Source: Bacteroidota bacterium (GTDB lineage Bacteria > Bacteroidota > Rhodothermia > Rhodothermales > Rubricoccaceae). Taken from it: DNA of 56,019 bases. Below, one piece after another: positions 32,350-41,254 of the stretch. The stretch spans positions 1-56,019 of the forward strand of contig JBCBNX010000021.1 in assembly GCA_039821555.1 (NCBI GenBank). Reading direction: 5' to 3'. How positions within the stretch are numbered: the stretch's first letter is position 1; every line of letters begins with the position of its first letter. The notes beneath the pieces were generated by a model, which was given only the letters and a program-made list of their open reading frames with translations, was not told the origin of the DNA and did not search any database. A program made the translations under genes and the position numbers.

Positions 32350-34032
32350 ATGGAAAGCAGCATTGAGCTCGCCCAGGCGGCGACGCTCCGCCCCATCCGC
32401 GAGATCCGCGACGGCCTCGGCCTCCACGAAGACGACTTCGACTTCTACGGCCGCCACGTTGGCAAAGTCCGGCTCTCGGCGCTCGACCGCCTCGCCGACC
32501 AGCCCGACGGCCGTCTGATCCTCGTCACGGCGATGACGCCGACACGCTTCGGCGAGGGCAAGACGCTCACGTCCGTCGGCCTCGGGCAGGCGCTCGGGCA
32601 CCTGGGCAAGAAGGGCGTCGTGGCGCTGCGCGAGCCGTCGCTCGGGCCTGTCTTCGGCATCAAAGGCGGGGCGGCGGGCGGCGGCTACGCGCAGGTGCTG
32701 CCGATGGAGCAGATCAACCTCCACTTCACCGGCGACCTCCATGCCATCACCGCCGCGCACAACCTCCTCGCGGCGATGCTCGACAACCACGTCTTCAAGG
32801 GCAACGACCGCCGCCTCGACGTGACACAGCTGCTCTGGAACCGCGCGCTCGACGTGAACGACCGCGCGCTACGGCAGACCGTCGTGGGGCTGGGCGGGCG
32901 CGTCAACGGCGTCCCGCGCGAGTCGGGCTTCGTCATCACGGCCGCCTCGGAGGTGATGGCCATCCTCGCCCTCGCGCAGTCGCGCGCCGACCTCAAGCGG
33001 CGGCTCGGCAGCATCGTCGTCGGCTACACGCACGGCGGCGACATCGTCCGCGCCCGCGACCTCGACGCCGCCGGAGCCATGGCCGCGCTCCTCAACGATG
33101 CCATCGCGCCCAACCTCGTCCAGACGATGGAGGGCACGCCCGCGCTCGTCCACGCCGGGCCGTTTGCCAACATCGCGCACGGGACCAGCAGCGTCCTCGC
33201 CGCGCAGATCGCCCGCAAGACGGCCGACTACGTGATCACGGAGGCGGGCTTTGGGGCGGACCTCGGTGCGGAGAAGTTCTTCGACATCGTGTGCCGCCAC
33301 GCCGACCTGTGGCCCTCAGCGGTGGTGCTCGTGGTGACGGGCCGCGCCATCAAGCGGCACGGCGGCGTGCCGACCAAGCCCAGCGACCTCCTCACGAGGC
33401 CGCAGCCGGAGGCGTTCCGCAAGGGCCTCGCCAACGTGGACCGCCACCTCGCCAACCTGCGTCGCTTCGGCGTGTCCGTGGTCGTGGCCATGAACCGCTT
33501 CCCGTGGGACACGCCCGACGAGATCGAGATGCTGCGGGCGTTCTGCGACGAGCGCGAGGTCGCCTTTGCCACCCACGAGGCGTTCGCTCAAGGGGGTGCG
33601 GGGGCCATCGACCTCGCTGAGACGGTGGTGGCGGTGGCCGACGCGAACCCCGCGCCAACGCCGCGCTTCCTCTACGACCTCGCTGCATCGCCCGAGGAGA
33701 AGATTGAGGCCATCGCGACGGAGATCTACGGTGCGAGCGGAATCTACTTCGAGAAGCGCGCGCGCAAGAAGCTGGAGCGGTTCGTAGACCTCGGCTTCGG
33801 CGGCCTACCCGTGTGCATGGCGAAGACGCAGAGCTCGCTCTCGGACAACGGGAGGCTCCTCGGCGCGCCGACCGGCTGGCAACTCACCGTCTCGGATGTC
33901 AACCTCTCGGCCGGGGCCGGCTTCCTCGTGGTCGTCTGCGGCGATATGCTGCTGATGCCGGGCCTTCCCAGAGTCCCCGCCGCTGCCGGGATCGACGTGG
34001 ACGACGCGGGGCGCATCACTGGGCTCTTCTGA
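32350..34032 (+). CDS. fhs: Formate-tetrahydrofolate ligase
   Basis: A 560-aa ATP-dependent ligase making 10-formyl-THF from formate and THF for one-carbon metabolism. The P-loop is TPTRFGEGKT, where many homologues have TPAGEGKT. Other family blocks are REPSLGPVFGIKGGAAGGGY, QINLHFTGDLHAITAAHNLL, AHGTSSVLA and TEAGFGADLGAEKFFDIVC. Length is typical. It is co-directional with the 5'-nucleotidase gene but separated by 154 bases holding a heptad repeat, so it probably has its own promoter. Confidence 0.96.
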   Translation: MESSIELAQAATLRPIREIRDGLGLHEDDFDFYGRHVGKVRLSALDRLADQPDGRLILVTAMTPTRFGEGKTLTSVGLGQALGHLGKKGVVALREPSLGPVFGIKGGAAGGGYAQVLPMEQINLHFTGDLHAITAAHNLLAAMLDNHVFKGNDRRLDVTQLLWNRALDVNDRALRQTVVGLGGRVNGVPRESGFVITAASEVMAILALAQSRADLKRRLGSIVVGYTHGGDIVRARDLDAAGAMAALLNDAIAPNLVQTMEGTPALVHAGPFANIAHGTSSVLAAQIARKTADYVITEAGFGADLGAEKFFDIVCRHADLWPSAVVLVVTGRAIKRHGGVPTKPSDLLTRPQPEAFRKGLANVDRHLANLRRFGVSVVVAMNRFPWDTPDEIEMLRAFCDEREVAFATHEAFAQGGAGAIDLAETVVAVADANPAPTPRFLYDLAASPEEKIEAIATEIYGASGIYFEKRARKKLERFVDLGFGGLPVCMAKTQSSLSDNGRLLGAPTGWQLTVSDVNLSAGAGFLVVVCGDMLLMPGLPRVPAAAGIDVDDAGRITGLF

Positions 34033-34049
34033 GCCAGGGTGGGATTCCG

Positions 34050-34068
34050 AGCACCGCATCGGTGCTTT
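34050..34068. terminator. Short hairpin between convergent fhs and DUF2262 genes
   Basis: AGCACCG-cat-CGGTGCT is a perfect 7-bp stem with a 3-base loop, ending in TTT on the plus strand, 18 bases after the fhs stop and 9 before the convergent gene stop. It could serve fhs. On the minus strand the following bases are not T-rich. Confidence 0.55.
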
Positions 34069-34076
34069 CCGTTCGC

Positions 34077-34916
34077 TTACCCCGCCAGCGTAGTCTCGGT
34101 GGGGCCGTCGGCGAGGGTGCCGCGCACGAGGACGGCATGGCCTGCGAAGAGGTCGCCGTCGTCGTACCAGAACTCGAACGCGCCATCAGGGGCGCACGCG
34201 ATGGCGTCGAGCGTCATCCGCGCAACGAAGGCCTCGGGCGTGTCCTCGGTGTCGTCGGGCTGCCGCCAGCCGCCGTCCCAAACGTCGAAGAGCGTGGCCG
34301 CGCAGGCCTCGACGCGCGCATTCCAGGCGGCTTCGTCCGTCCACAGTTGCTCGGCGGTGGCGAGCGCGGGCGCGAAGTCGTCCGCGTCGATATAGCCCCG
34401 CAGACCCAGGTTGAGCGTGAGGCGCACGGTCGTCTCGCTCCACGTCGCGGTGCTCTCCATCCAGCCGAGTTGCTGGTCCTCGGTGAGCATGCCGAAGCGG
34501 GCGGTCTCCATCGTCTGCGGCGCGCGAAGGCGCTCGGCGAGGTCGAGGAGGTCGTCGTCGGCGTGCTCGAAGCGGTCGCCCAGGCCGAGGTCGTCGAGGA
34601 AGACAGCGCGGGTTGCGTCGTCGGACAGGAGCAAGGTGATGCGCACCTGACCGCCCGGTGGCACGTCCGCGATCCACGGGTGGCCCGTGGGTACCGGCCG
34701 CAAGACGGTCAGCGCTCGCTCCACGAGTGGGCCGTCGACGCGCCGCCATGCGACGAGTGTAAACAGGTGGACGAGGTAGCCGTCGTGGACGCCCGCGCCC
34801 TGGCTTCGCATCGAGACGAGACCCTGCACGGTGGCCGGTTCCGCCGAGTAGGTCGCCCCCGACACGTCGACATCGGTGAGGTTGGCGAGGCCCGGCGGGT
34901 GGTAGGCGGCGCGCAT
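34077..34916 (-). CDS. DUF2262-like protein
   Basis: A 279-aa cytoplasmic protein with no signal peptide or membrane span. Its C-terminal 140 residues fit the DUF2262 pattern: FGMLTEDQQLGWMESTATWS, LATAEQLWTDEAAWNARV, and the end MTLDAIACAPDGAFEFWYDD plus GDLFAGHAVLV. The family is widespread and uncharacterised, and some members occur near toxin-immunity clusters. The N-terminal half is not recognised. It is convergent with fhs. Confidence 0.7.
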   Translation of the reverse strand: MRAAYHPPGLANLTDVDVSGATYSAEPATVQGLVSMRSQGAGVHDGYLVHLFTLVAWRRVDGPLVERALTVLRPVPTGHPWIADVPPGGQVRITLLLSDDATRAVFLDDLGLGDRFEHADDDLLDLAERLRAPQTMETARFGMLTEDQQLGWMESTATWSETTVRLTLNLGLRGYIDADDFAPALATAEQLWTDEAAWNARVEACAATLFDVWDGGWRQPDDTEDTPEAFVARMTLDAIACAPDGAFEFWYDDGDLFAGHAVLVRGTLADGPTETTLAG

Positions 34917-34965
34917 AGCAGAGAACGGGTAGCGGGGGAGTCGGTGGGGCGAGAGGATACGGCGG

Positions 34966-35724
34966 TTACGCGGTCCGCACGAAGCGGACGATCTCGCGGA
35001 GGTGCTCTACGAAGCGCCGGTCCTCGGTGACGGTCGCCAGCGCGGCCCGATACTCCTGCTCTAGCCGCGCGTGTTCCTCCCTGTTCCCTACTCGCAGGCG
35101 CGTCACGTCGGACACCAACTCGGCGAGGTCATCGACTAGTGTCTGCACCCGCTCCTGCGTCGTGCTTGCCCAGGAGGTGTCTGCTTTCAGGTCGAGCGTC
35201 GCTTCGAGCGTGTCCACGCGGCGGCGCAACTCGACTACGTCCTCGCGGGGATGCGTCACCTCCTTGCGAAAGGTCCGCACCTGCTCTGCGAGGTAGGCAT
35301 AGGCACGGGCGCCCGGCCGCACGAAGGTCAGCGCTGCCGCGAGCGCCGCGCCTGCATAGCCGACCGGGCTCCAGCCTGCCGCCGCGACCGTGTAGAGCCC
35401 GCCCGCCGTGAGCACGTGCAGCGCCAGCGCGACCCCGAGCGCTTGCCGCCCAACCGCCGCAATGCGCGCCTGCTTCGCCGCATCCACCTTGATGCCCCGT
35501 TCCGACGACACCGCCGCCTCGCGCACCGCCGCCCGCGCCGCGAAGTGCACGTTCCAGGGCACCGTCGTGACCAGCAGCAGCCACCACACGCTCACGATGC
35601 CAACCACCCAGTCCACGAGGTCGCCCGCGGGGATGTCGAGCAGGTTCAGAGTGACGAGGGCGACCACGACGAGGAGCGTGAGCACCACGGCGGCGAGGAG
35701 GTAACGAGTGAAGTCCCGGTACAT
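34966..35724 (-). CDS. Membrane protein with C-terminal coiled coil
   Basis: A 252-aa protein from ATG 35724 (MYRDFTRYLLAAVVLTLLVV), the first start after a clear promoter. Four hydrophobic segments are visible at about residues 7-30, 36-55, 93-113 and 115-132. A long charged helical stretch with coiled-coil character then runs to the end (VVELRRRVDTLEATLDLKAD; LVDDLAELVSDVTRLRVG). I do not recognise the family. The strong promoter with two operator-like repeats suggests tight repression. Confidence 0.6.
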   Translation of the reverse strand: MYRDFTRYLLAAVVLTLLVVVALVTLNLLDIPAGDLVDWVVGIVSVWWLLLVTTVPWNVHFAARAAVREAAVSSERGIKVDAAKQARIAAVGRQALGVALALHVLTAGGLYTVAAAGWSPVGYAGAALAAALTFVRPGARAYAYLAEQVRTFRKEVTHPREDVVELRRRVDTLEATLDLKADTSWASTTQERVQTLVDDLAELVSDVTRLRVGNREEHARLEQEYRAALATVTEDRRFVEHLREIVRFVRTA

Positions 35725-35748
35725 GGATTCGGCAGACCAGTGATTGGA

Positions 35749-35790
35749 GTTGACATTGTCAACATACAATAAGATGTAGACGTTGTCAAC
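35749..35790 (-). promoter_or_regulatory. Sigma70-like promoter with two operator repeats
   Basis: On the minus strand, TTGACA (35784-35789) and TATGTT (35761-35766) are spaced by 17 bases, a classic -35/-10 pair, 37 bases upstream of the start of the membrane/coiled-coil gene. GTTGACATTGTCAAC (35749-35763) is a perfect palindrome around a central base, downstream of the -10. A second related copy (GACGTTGTCAAC, 35779-35790) covers the -35. The 27-bp spaced pair looks like repressor sites. No obvious cognate regulator is nearby. Confidence 0.65.
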
Positions 35791-35907
35791 AATAGTACTG
35801 CGCTCTCGCCGCCTCTCGAACTCAGCGGGACGCATCGAGTCCATCGATGCCTCCCACGTCTGCACTGCAACGCTGTGCGCGGCGTTAAACCACGAGACAC
35901 GGCGGCC

Positions 35908-37380
35908 TCATCCATCGCCGATGGTCCCGGTAGCCCACCGGAAGGTGGCGTCGGCCTTCAAGACATCGATCCGGGCTGCGATGCGCTCCTCGCGCGCCTC
36001 GGCGAGTGCCTGCTCGCGCTGGTTGACGAGGAAGAGGGTGCTCTCACCCAGCTCGAAGCGTCGCTGCTCGGCCTCCTGGAGGCGCTCAGCCAGTTCCACG
36101 CGGCGCTCAGCGGCCGCCACGCGGCGCAGCGACTGACGCAGCGCCACGAGCATGGCGTCTACGTCCGCGCGGATCGCTCGCCGGGCGAGGTCCTGCTCGA
36201 AGCGCAGTGCTTGCACCTCGATCTCGGCCTGCGCCACCTCGCTCCGACCGCGGCGCAAGAAGAGCGGCTGGTTGATCTTAAAACCGAGCTTCACGTCGGT
36301 CACGCCGAGCGGATTGTCGTCGTACGACACGACCTGCGCCTCCAGCCGCAGGTCGGGGCGAAGCTGCTCGCGGGCGAGGCGCTGCTCCACCTGCATCTGC
36401 CGCTGCTCCAGCGCCACCTCGCGGAGTTCGGGCCGTTGGTCTAGCGCCGTCGCCACGGCGAGCGCCGAGTCTGGTTCGGCGGGGAGCCCCGGGAGCGCGG
36501 GCGCGGTGTAGCGCGAGGTCTCAGGGGTGCCGTCTTCGTTCCACAGGAAGACGGCCAGCTTGACGCTCGCTTGCTCGGCCTTGCGGCGAGCCTCGGCCAC
36601 CTTGCCCTCGCGGCTGACCACGGCCAGCTCCGCCTCGACGCTGTCGACGGCGGCGGTCTCTCCGGCCCGCGCCTGTCGCACCACGAAGGCGCGCCGCTCG
36701 GCAGCCAGCGCCACCAGCTCGCGGTTGACCTGCAAGATCTGCTGCGCCTCGACCCACGACCAGAACGCGCGTGTGGCGTCCAGCAGCAGGAGGTTGCGCC
36801 CTCGGTCCTGGAAAGCCTCGGCGAGGCGCGGTGCGAGGCGGGCCTTTTCGAGTGCCGCGCGCCGCGTGTTGGTGCCAAACCCCTGCAGCGGCGAGAACGA
36901 CAGGCCGAAGCGCGTCTCCCCAGCAGGCGACGTGCTCACCGACGGGTCGATGCTCGACCCTAGCCCGCGCCGGTAGTCGACCATCAGGCTCGGGCTCATC
37001 GGCAGGTCGAACGGGAGCGTCACGCCGCTGCGCAAGATGTTGAGCTTGTCTTTGTTCTCCTCGGTCTTGTACTCGTAGCCGGAGAGCAAGACGGGATCGA
37101 AGGCGCCGCGGGCGTCGAGCAGGTCGGCGCGGGCGCGGTCAGCCTCCAGGCGCAGCGCCCGCGCTGCCGGGTTGGTCCGCAGCACTTGGTCGAGGAAGGT
37201 GTCGAGCGTGAGCTCCGGGCAGTCGCGTCCGGGCTCGCAGCGCGCGTCGGCTCGCGCATCGTCCTGTGCCAGCGCTGCCGGAGCGACGAGCAGGCCGAGC
37301 GCGAGTACGAGGCAGGTCCACCGTCCCCACTCTCCACACCCTACGCCCCACAGGTGGCCCAGAGCGCTTCGCATCGACAT
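35908..37380 (-). CDS. TolC-family outer-membrane efflux protein
   Basis: About 490 aa, the outer-membrane exit duct of a type I secretion/efflux system. The signal peptide is chosen from ATG 37380 (hydrophobic TCLVLALGLLVAPAALAQ). ATG 37401 is an alternative. Two TolC repeats of long helices follow, with family features PLFLRRGRSEVAQAEIEVQA and RVELAERLQEAEQRRFELGE, then STLFLVNQREQALAEA. The n-region of the signal peptide contains an in-frame heptad repeat encoding WGVGCGEWG. It is last in an ABC-HlyD-TolC operon, 32 bases after hlyD. Confidence 0.87.
   Translation of the reverse strand: MSMRSALGHLWGVGCGEWGRWTCLVLALGLLVAPAALAQDDARADARCEPGRDCPELTLDTFLDQVLRTNPAARALRLEADRARADLLDARGAFDPVLLSGYEYKTEENKDKLNILRSGVTLPFDLPMSPSLMVDYRRGLGSSIDPSVSTSPAGETRFGLSFSPLQGFGTNTRRAALEKARLAPRLAEAFQDRGRNLLLLDATRAFWSWVEAQQILQVNRELVALAAERRAFVVRQARAGETAAVDSVEAELAVVSREGKVAEARRKAEQASVKLAVFLWNEDGTPETSRYTAPALPGLPAEPDSALAVATALDQRPELREVALEQRQMQVEQRLAREQLRPDLRLEAQVVSYDDNPLGVTDVKLGFKINQPLFLRRGRSEVAQAEIEVQALRFEQDLARRAIRADVDAMLVALRQSLRRVAAAERRVELAERLQEAEQRRFELGESTLFLVNQREQALAEAREERIAARIDVLKADATFRWATGTIGDG
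37324..37351. repeat. Heptad repeat inside the TolC signal-peptide coding region
   Basis: On the coding strand four consecutive 7-mers, GTGGGGC GTAGGGT, then GTGGAGA GTGGGGA, lie between the N-terminal MSMRSALGHL and the hydrophobic core of the signal peptide. As 28 bp is not a multiple of 3, the flanking sequence must have adjusted to keep the frame. It shows the heptad family can occur in translated sequence. Confidence 0.6.
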
Positions 37381-37412
37381 CGTGCAGCGGTGACGTGGCA
37401 TGGACCCGGCGC

Positions 37413-38702
37413 TCATTCGCGGACGGGGATCTCGGGCGGCAGGCCGTTCATGCGGCGCCAGATTTCGTAGCCGAGCGAGACATCGGACAGCATCACCCAG
37501 CCGGCGACCGACGAGCCCTGGCGGAGGTAGCTCTGGTCTGGCCACGCGGGCAGCGCGCCTGACGTGTCGGGCACCACGAGCAGACGGTAGCGCCCCATGC
37601 CGTCGTCCACGGGGTCGATGACGCGCACCGTGCCCGTGAAGATGCCGATGGAGACGCCGGGGAAGCCTGCGAACTGCAGCGCCGGGAAGCCTGCGAACTG
37701 CAGTTGCACCCGGCTCCCGGGCTCGACGATGGCGGCGTCCATGCTGCTCACGAACAGCTCGGCGGCCTGGTCGTCCGTCTCGGGCACGACGAGCGCGAGC
37801 TGGTCGCCCGCGGACACCGTCTGGCCCGGCCCGGCCTCGCGCACCCGAGCGATGGTGCCATTGATGGGGGCGCGCACGACGGACGCCGACTGCCGCTCCT
37901 GGGCATTGTCGAGCCGTAGGTCGAGTTCGGCCTGGCGGGCTTCGAGCGCGCTCGTCGCGCGGTCCACGTCGAGGCGGGCCGACTGCACCTCCTGCTCGGC
38001 GGCGGCTTGCTCGGCGGCGGCGGCGATGGAGTCGGCGCGGGTCTTCTGGAGGGCGAGTTGCTCGCTCTCGAACGACCGCAGCGAGGTCAGCCCGTCAGCG
38101 TAGAGCGCCTCGATCCGCTGAAGGCGCTCCCGCGCCGTAGCGGTTTCCAGCGTGACGTTCTCTAGGCGAGCCCGGGCGGCACGGAGCTGCTGCTCGGCCT
38201 GCGCGCGCGTCTGGCGCGCGCGCGCCGTCTCTAGCTGCAACACGCGCAGCTCGCTCACCCGCGACGCAGCGATGCGCTCCACGAAGCGGCTGTCCATGAA
38301 CGACGTGCTGATGTCTTCGAGTATGGCGATGGTGTCCCCGGCCGCGACGGCGTCGCCCTCGTCCACGTACCACCGCTGGATGCGCGCGGAGATCTGCGCC
38401 TCGACCGGCTGCGGGCGCGCCTCGGGCGAGAACGCCGTGACGGCCCCCGAGCCTGAGACAGTCTGCTGCCACGGCGTCACCATCAGCGCGATGGCTAGCA
38501 GCGCGAGGGTCACGAACGAGCCGAGCATCACCCGGAGCGCCATCTTCGGTGTCTCGGCGGCCTGCAGCGCGCTCGAGTGCAAGCCGTAGGGCGACTCGTG
38601 CGGCGGAATATGCCCGGCCAGCCGCTCCGTGGGCGGGCGGGCCTCCCGCCAACTCCAGAGGGGCTGGCTGGCTCCGTCAGACGAGGTGGATGTGGACGAC
38701 AT
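37413..38702 (-). CDS. HlyD-type membrane fusion protein
   Basis: A 429-aa periplasmic adaptor linking the ABC exporter and TolC. It starts at ATG 38702 (MSSTSTSSDGASQPLWSWRE). One transmembrane helix (VTLALLAIALMVTPW) is followed by a lipoyl/barrel-sandwich half (VEAQISARIQRWYVDEGDAV), a long coiled coil (about residues 140-270), the second lipoyl half (VVRAPINGTIARVREAGPGQ) and a beta-barrel. A 24-bp tandem duplication gives LQFAGFPA-LQFAGFPG. It is 11 bases downstream of the ABC gene. Confidence 0.88.
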   Translation of the reverse strand: MSSTSTSSDGASQPLWSWREARPPTERLAGHIPPHESPYGLHSSALQAAETPKMALRVMLGSFVTLALLAIALMVTPWQQTVSGSGAVTAFSPEARPQPVEAQISARIQRWYVDEGDAVAAGDTIAILEDISTSFMDSRFVERIAASRVSELRVLQLETARARQTRAQAEQQLRAARARLENVTLETATARERLQRIEALYADGLTSLRSFESEQLALQKTRADSIAAAAEQAAAEQEVQSARLDVDRATSALEARQAELDLRLDNAQERQSASVVRAPINGTIARVREAGPGQTVSAGDQLALVVPETDDQAAELFVSSMDAAIVEPGSRVQLQFAGFPALQFAGFPGVSIGIFTGTVRVIDPVDDGMGRYRLLVVPDTSGALPAWPDQSYLRQGSSVAGWVMLSDVSLGYEIWRRMNGLPPEIPVRE

Positions 38703-38713
38703 GAGGCAGGGCG

Positions 38714-41017
38714 TCAGGCGGATGTGGGCTGGCTGGTGCGAAGCGACGCGACGAGCTGAGGAAAGTGCTCGCAGAGGAACGCGTCGGGCTCGTGGGCCAG
38801 CGCGCGGGGTCTCCCGCTCCACACGACCGAGCCGCGGTCGAGCACGATCACATGGTCGGCGCGCTCCACGGTCTCGGGGTCGTCGTCGGTGACGGTGATG
38901 AGCGTCCAGGCGCCGTGGGCGTAGATGCGGTCCATGAGCTTCTGCTTGACCGGCTCCTCGATGCCGTTGAACGCCTCGTCGAGAATGAGCACGCGCGGCT
39001 CCCCGATGATGGCGCGGGCGATCATGATGCGGCGCACGAAGCCCTGGGCGAACTCCAGGCCTGCCGAGGTGACGGCCGTAGAGAGACCGTCGCGCAGCCC
39101 CAGCACGTCGTCCTCCAGGTCGGCCATGTGGAGCGCCTGCTGCATCTCGGGGTAGGTGAAGTCGCGGCCCATCGTGATGTTGTCCTCCAGCGTGCCCTTG
39201 AACAGCTCGTCGGTGGAGAGCGCCATGCCGATGTCCCGACGGTAGGCCTTGAGGTCGAGGCGGCGGATGTCGTGCCCGTCGAACGTGATGCGGCCGCTCT
39301 CGGGCTTGTGGAGGCGCACCAGCGTGCGCGAGAGCGTCGACTTTCCGGCTCCGCCGACGCCCACGACGCTGACGTGCGTGCCAGCCTCGGCACGGAACGA
39401 GACGTCCCGGAGCGCAGGGCGGCTGCCGTAGCCGACGGTGACTCCGCGCAGTTCGAGCGTGGCGGGGCCGGTCCTGGCGGGCATCGGCTCGCCCCCGACC
39501 GCTTCGAGTGGCTTGTCCGTGATGTGCAGGATCTTGCTGATCGCCGTGAGCAGGTCGTACACCTGGTCGAAGAGCTTGACGAGGTTGAACCCGGCCCCCG
39601 TGAGCGACACGATGACGAGCTCGGCGGCCACGAACTGCCCAAGCGAGATGTCGCCGCGCGTGACGAGGTAGCCCCCGATGCCGAGCGCGATCCCCACCAC
39701 GAGCGCCCGGAAGACGGCCGCGCTCGCCAGCTGCCGCCCGAAGATGCGGAAGTGGTCACCGCGGGTGCGGACATAGCGCGCCGCGAGGCGATCCGTGCGG
39801 GCGTGGACGTACGACGTGGCCCCGTTGAGCTTGAAGCTCTGGTGGCAGCGCGAGAGGTCCTCCAGCCAGTGCGCCATCGCGTACTTCGTGCTCGACTCCC
39901 GGAAGCTCGTGTCGAGCGCGTTGCGCCCCAGGCCCCAGATCAGCACCGGCGTGAAGAGAACCGCCAGCAGCCCGACGACGAGGAAGAAGGGGCTGTAGAT
40001 CGCCAGCAGCACCAGGCTCACGAGCGCAACGAGTGAGTACGACAGCCCGTCGATCAGGAGCTTCGCGAGGCTCTTTTGCATCGTGATCACGTCGAAGAAG
40101 CGGTTCATCAGCGCGGGGCCGTACTCGCCCTCCAGCGCCGAGCGCTTCATCATCGGGATGCGGTAGGCGATCTCGAGCCCCGTGGCAGCGAAGAGGCGGC
40201 GCTGCAACACATCGACCGTGTAGTACTGCAGCATCGTAAAGATGCCGTAGAGCAGCAGCCCGACCGAGATCGCGGCGCAGAAGATGACAATCTGGTTCGT
40301 GAACGTCCCCATCGACACCGCGTCGATGATGCCCTGCGAGGCGAGCGGGATCGTGAGCGAGAAGAGCGCCACCATCACGGCGTACATCGTGACGGTGACG
40401 ATGTCGCTGCGCTCGTCGCTCATCAGGCGGAGCAAGCTCTCGAACGTCTCCCGGGCGTTGTCGAGCCGGTCGTGCGGGTCGATGTCGGCGGCGTGGTCGC
40501 TGTAGAGCGGCGGCGCGTGCGTACCGTCGTCGAGGAAGCGCGGGGCCTGGCCCTGCAGGTGGAGCACCTGGATCTCGCCGGGGTAGGCGCGGGCGAGCTC
40601 GTCCACGTTGTGCCGCTCCTGGGCGCCCGGACCGAGGTTCTGCACCGTGATGCTGCGCGCGAACGTGTTGACCTCCATCACGAGGCCGATGTCACCCGCA
40701 GGCAGCAGGACGAGGTCGTCCACGAGCCCCCGATCCAGCAACTCGTCGGGCGCGATGTCCTGGTGGACCACCACAAGGCCCTGCGCCCGGGCAAACTCGG
40801 CCAGCAGCTCGAAGAGGGCGAACGACGAGATCGGACGCGACTGCAGGAACGAGCGCAGCCGTTCGGGAGCAATCACGCGGTCGGCGCGGCGCTGGAGGAT
40901 GCCGAACGCCTCGATGGCCTGCTCGCGCAAGCCGCGATGGCCCGACGCGCTAGCCGTACCGGCTCCGTTCGACGGGCCTACGGTGGATGCGTCGCCGTTG
41001 TGCGGTGGCTGGGACAT
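38714..41017 (-). CDS. Type I secretion ABC exporter with degenerate nucleotide-binding domain
   Basis: A 767-aa half-exporter from ATG 41017. An N-terminal domain (about 35-155) resembles the C39-like peptidase fold of bacteriocin exporters but lacks Cys/His catalytic residues. Six membrane helices lie at about 205-480. The ATPase retains Walker A GVGGAGKST (553-561) and Walker B VLILDE (676-681). However, the Q-loop reads GMALSTDELF without Gln, the LSGGQ signature is EFAQGF, and the H-loop position reads TVTDDD without His. With HlyD and TolC it forms a secretion set. No peptide substrate gene was found. Confidence 0.85.
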   Translation of the reverse strand: MSQPPHNGDASTVGPSNGAGTASASGHRGLREQAIEAFGILQRRADRVIAPERLRSFLQSRPISSFALFELLAEFARAQGLVVVHQDIAPDELLDRGLVDDLVLLPAGDIGLVMEVNTFARSITVQNLGPGAQERHNVDELARAYPGEIQVLHLQGQAPRFLDDGTHAPPLYSDHAADIDPHDRLDNARETFESLLRLMSDERSDIVTVTMYAVMVALFSLTIPLASQGIIDAVSMGTFTNQIVIFCAAISVGLLLYGIFTMLQYYTVDVLQRRLFAATGLEIAYRIPMMKRSALEGEYGPALMNRFFDVITMQKSLAKLLIDGLSYSLVALVSLVLLAIYSPFFLVVGLLAVLFTPVLIWGLGRNALDTSFRESSTKYAMAHWLEDLSRCHQSFKLNGATSYVHARTDRLAARYVRTRGDHFRIFGRQLASAAVFRALVVGIALGIGGYLVTRGDISLGQFVAAELVIVSLTGAGFNLVKLFDQVYDLLTAISKILHITDKPLEAVGGEPMPARTGPATLELRGVTVGYGSRPALRDVSFRAEAGTHVSVVGVGGAGKSTLSRTLVRLHKPESGRITFDGHDIRRLDLKAYRRDIGMALSTDELFKGTLEDNITMGRDFTYPEMQQALHMADLEDDVLGLRDGLSTAVTSAGLEFAQGFVRRIMIARAIIGEPRVLILDEAFNGIEEPVKQKLMDRIYAHGAWTLITVTDDDPETVERADHVIVLDRGSVVWSGRPRALAHEPDAFLCEHFPQLVASLRTSQPTSA

Positions 41018-41254
41018 AAAGGTGGGCGTTGGGTGCCACACCGTCGCGGGAGCACGCAGCACGGGCCGAACGCGGGTGGCTTGCCGATGGGCTCGGCATT
41101 GAGCCCAAGAGGTGACGGGCTGCGCACAGGCCGCGGTTGGGCGAAGAGAGGAGAGTGCCGGCGACCCCGCGCACCAGACGGGCGCTGTTGTCGCGAAACA
41201 CCACGCGTAGTAGGACGAGCGAGACACCGGGATGATCCGAGGCGTCCGCGCGCG

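Noticed and set aside
33813..35030. Plus-strand frame of 405 codons across the DUF2262 gene
   Set aside because: It is antisense to the DUF2262 gene, which has recognisable family sequence on the minus strand.
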